From contig JBOICV010000185.1 of the NCBI GenBank assembly GCA_050740255.1, positions 1 to 9,296 on the forward strand: a DNA stretch of 9,296 nt, read 5' to 3'. Positions 9,131 to 9,296 of this stretch are shown here, one piece after another (positions within the stretch are counted from its first letter, which is position 1; each line of letters begins with the position of its first letter). Below the pieces are notes generated by a model. That model did not search any database. It was not told where the DNA came from and saw only the letters and a list, made by a program, of their open reading frames with translations. Position numbers and translations under genes: made by a program. The DNA is from JBOICV01 sp050740255. Lineage in GTDB: Bacteria > Pseudomonadota > Gammaproteobacteria > Nevskiales > JBOICV01.

Positions 9131-9296
9131 TACTGGCCAAACAATTGAGCCGAAACGGCGGGCTGTCGCCCAGCCCGCCACAAGAATCCGCCGGAACGAA
9201 AGTCCGGCAGATCCTGGCGACGCGGCCCGGCTTTGCGGCCGGATACCCTGTCTAGCGGGCGTACGCCCGGTCGCAAGACCGGGCGTCTTTTTATTT
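9131..9296 (+). ncRNA. Candidate structured small RNA ending at an orphan terminator (5' end uncertain)
   Basis: Three GC-rich stems stand in a row ahead of a strong + strand terminator. GGCGGGCTG pairs with CAGCCCGCC (9157-9165 with 9171-9179, 9 bp perfect, loop TCGCC). GCCGGA pairs with TCCGGC (9190-9195 with 9203-9208, 7-base loop). CCGGC pairs with GCCGG (9227-9231 with 9238-9242). No protein gene on the + strand lies between the lipoprotein terminator at 5594 and this point, so something else must feed the terminator. The 5' end is a guess: TACACT at 9119-9124 could be a -10 box, but the -35 (TGCAGA, 17 bp upstream) is weak. It does not resemble 6S, SRP, tmRNA or RNase P RNA. Confidence 0.33.
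9263..9296 (+). terminator. Strong intrinsic terminator with no annotated upstream gene
   Basis: ACGCCCGGTC (9263-9272) pairs perfectly over 10 bp with GACCGGGCGT (9277-9286) around a GCAA tetraloop of the stable GNRA type, followed by TCTTTTTATTT to the window end. Only the + strand has the T-run. The left arm is also the right half of a 14-base palindrome, CGGGCGTACGCCCG (9256-9269). Confidence 0.88.

Larger units (their letters stand above)
8875..9296. other. 422-base region without a convincing protein gene
   Basis: The left part is the kinase leader and probable promoter. Further right are several possible stems: GCGGGC/GCCCGC (8955-8960 with 8973-8978), GCAGG/CCTGC (9050-9054 with 9076-9080) enclosing GTGC/GCAC (9063-9066 with 9071-9074), then the hairpins of the candidate RNA from 9157 on. 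Open frames that cross this stretch are continuations of frames antisense to, or shifted against, the kinase; they have unlikely amino-acid composition and no ribosome binding site. I see no tRNA and no riboswitch class that I recognise. Confidence 0.6.

Noticed and set aside
8603..9181. 192-codon - strand frame overlapping the kinase N-terminus
   Set aside because: The kinase frame gives a clear signal peptide and sensor domain over the same bases. The alternative is rich in Arg, Cys and Trp and resembles no protein I know.
8935..9296. RsmY/RsmZ-type RNA beside a RetS/LadS-like kinase
   Set aside because: Such RNAs carry many ANGGA motifs in loops. Here I find one (8990-8994), plus two GGA in or beside stems, which is too few.

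Overview
The window looks like ordinary chromosome from a GC-rich proteobacterium. The ClpB chaperone closely follows the E. coli protein (858 against 857 residues, with both Walker A lysines and both Walker B glutamates at the same positions). A textbook sigma-32 heat-shock promoter and a kinase resembling RetS and LadS of Pseudomonas point to a gammaproteobacterium. I cannot name a genus. There are no insertion sequences, phage genes, CRISPR arrays, tRNAs or rRNAs.

Layout, left to right. (1) Positions 1-66 are probably the last 21 codons of a + strand gene, followed by a small intrinsic terminator. (2) A LOG-family nucleotide phosphoribohydrolase-like protein is encoded on the - strand (145-879) and converges on that gene. 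(3) A compact divergent control region (about 900-1021) carries an extended -10 promoter for the LOG gene, a perfect 15-bp dyad, and a sigma-32 promoter reading right. (4) The sigma-32 promoter drives a small heat-shock protein (Hsp20) and then clpB. A strong terminator-like hairpin sits between them and its T-run abuts the clpB ribosome binding site. (5) A 438-residue lipoprotein with a glycine-rich linker, no lysine and no tryptophan is encoded at 4232-5548 and ends in a strong terminator. (6) Converging on it is a 1093-residue membrane hybrid histidine kinase on the - strand (8874-5593) with the order DISMED2 - 7TM - HisKA - HATPase - REC - REC - HPt. (7) The last 422 bases have no convincing protein gene, but contain several GC-rich hairpins and end in a near-perfect + strand terminator that no annotated gene explains, so a small RNA is possible.

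How the genes fit together. Hsp20 and ClpB form a coherent protein-quality-control unit: Hsp20 holds unfolded proteins in loose aggregates and ClpB, with DnaK, extracts and refolds them. The LOG protein, the lipoprotein and the kinase are separate transcription units with no clear functional link to that pair. The kinase has no response regulator beside it and presumably signals to a regulator elsewhere.

I do not see a clearly new multi-gene system. The observations most worth following are the orphan terminator and possible RNA at the right edge, the hairpin between hsp20 and clpB, the kinase domain order and the unusual lipoprotein.
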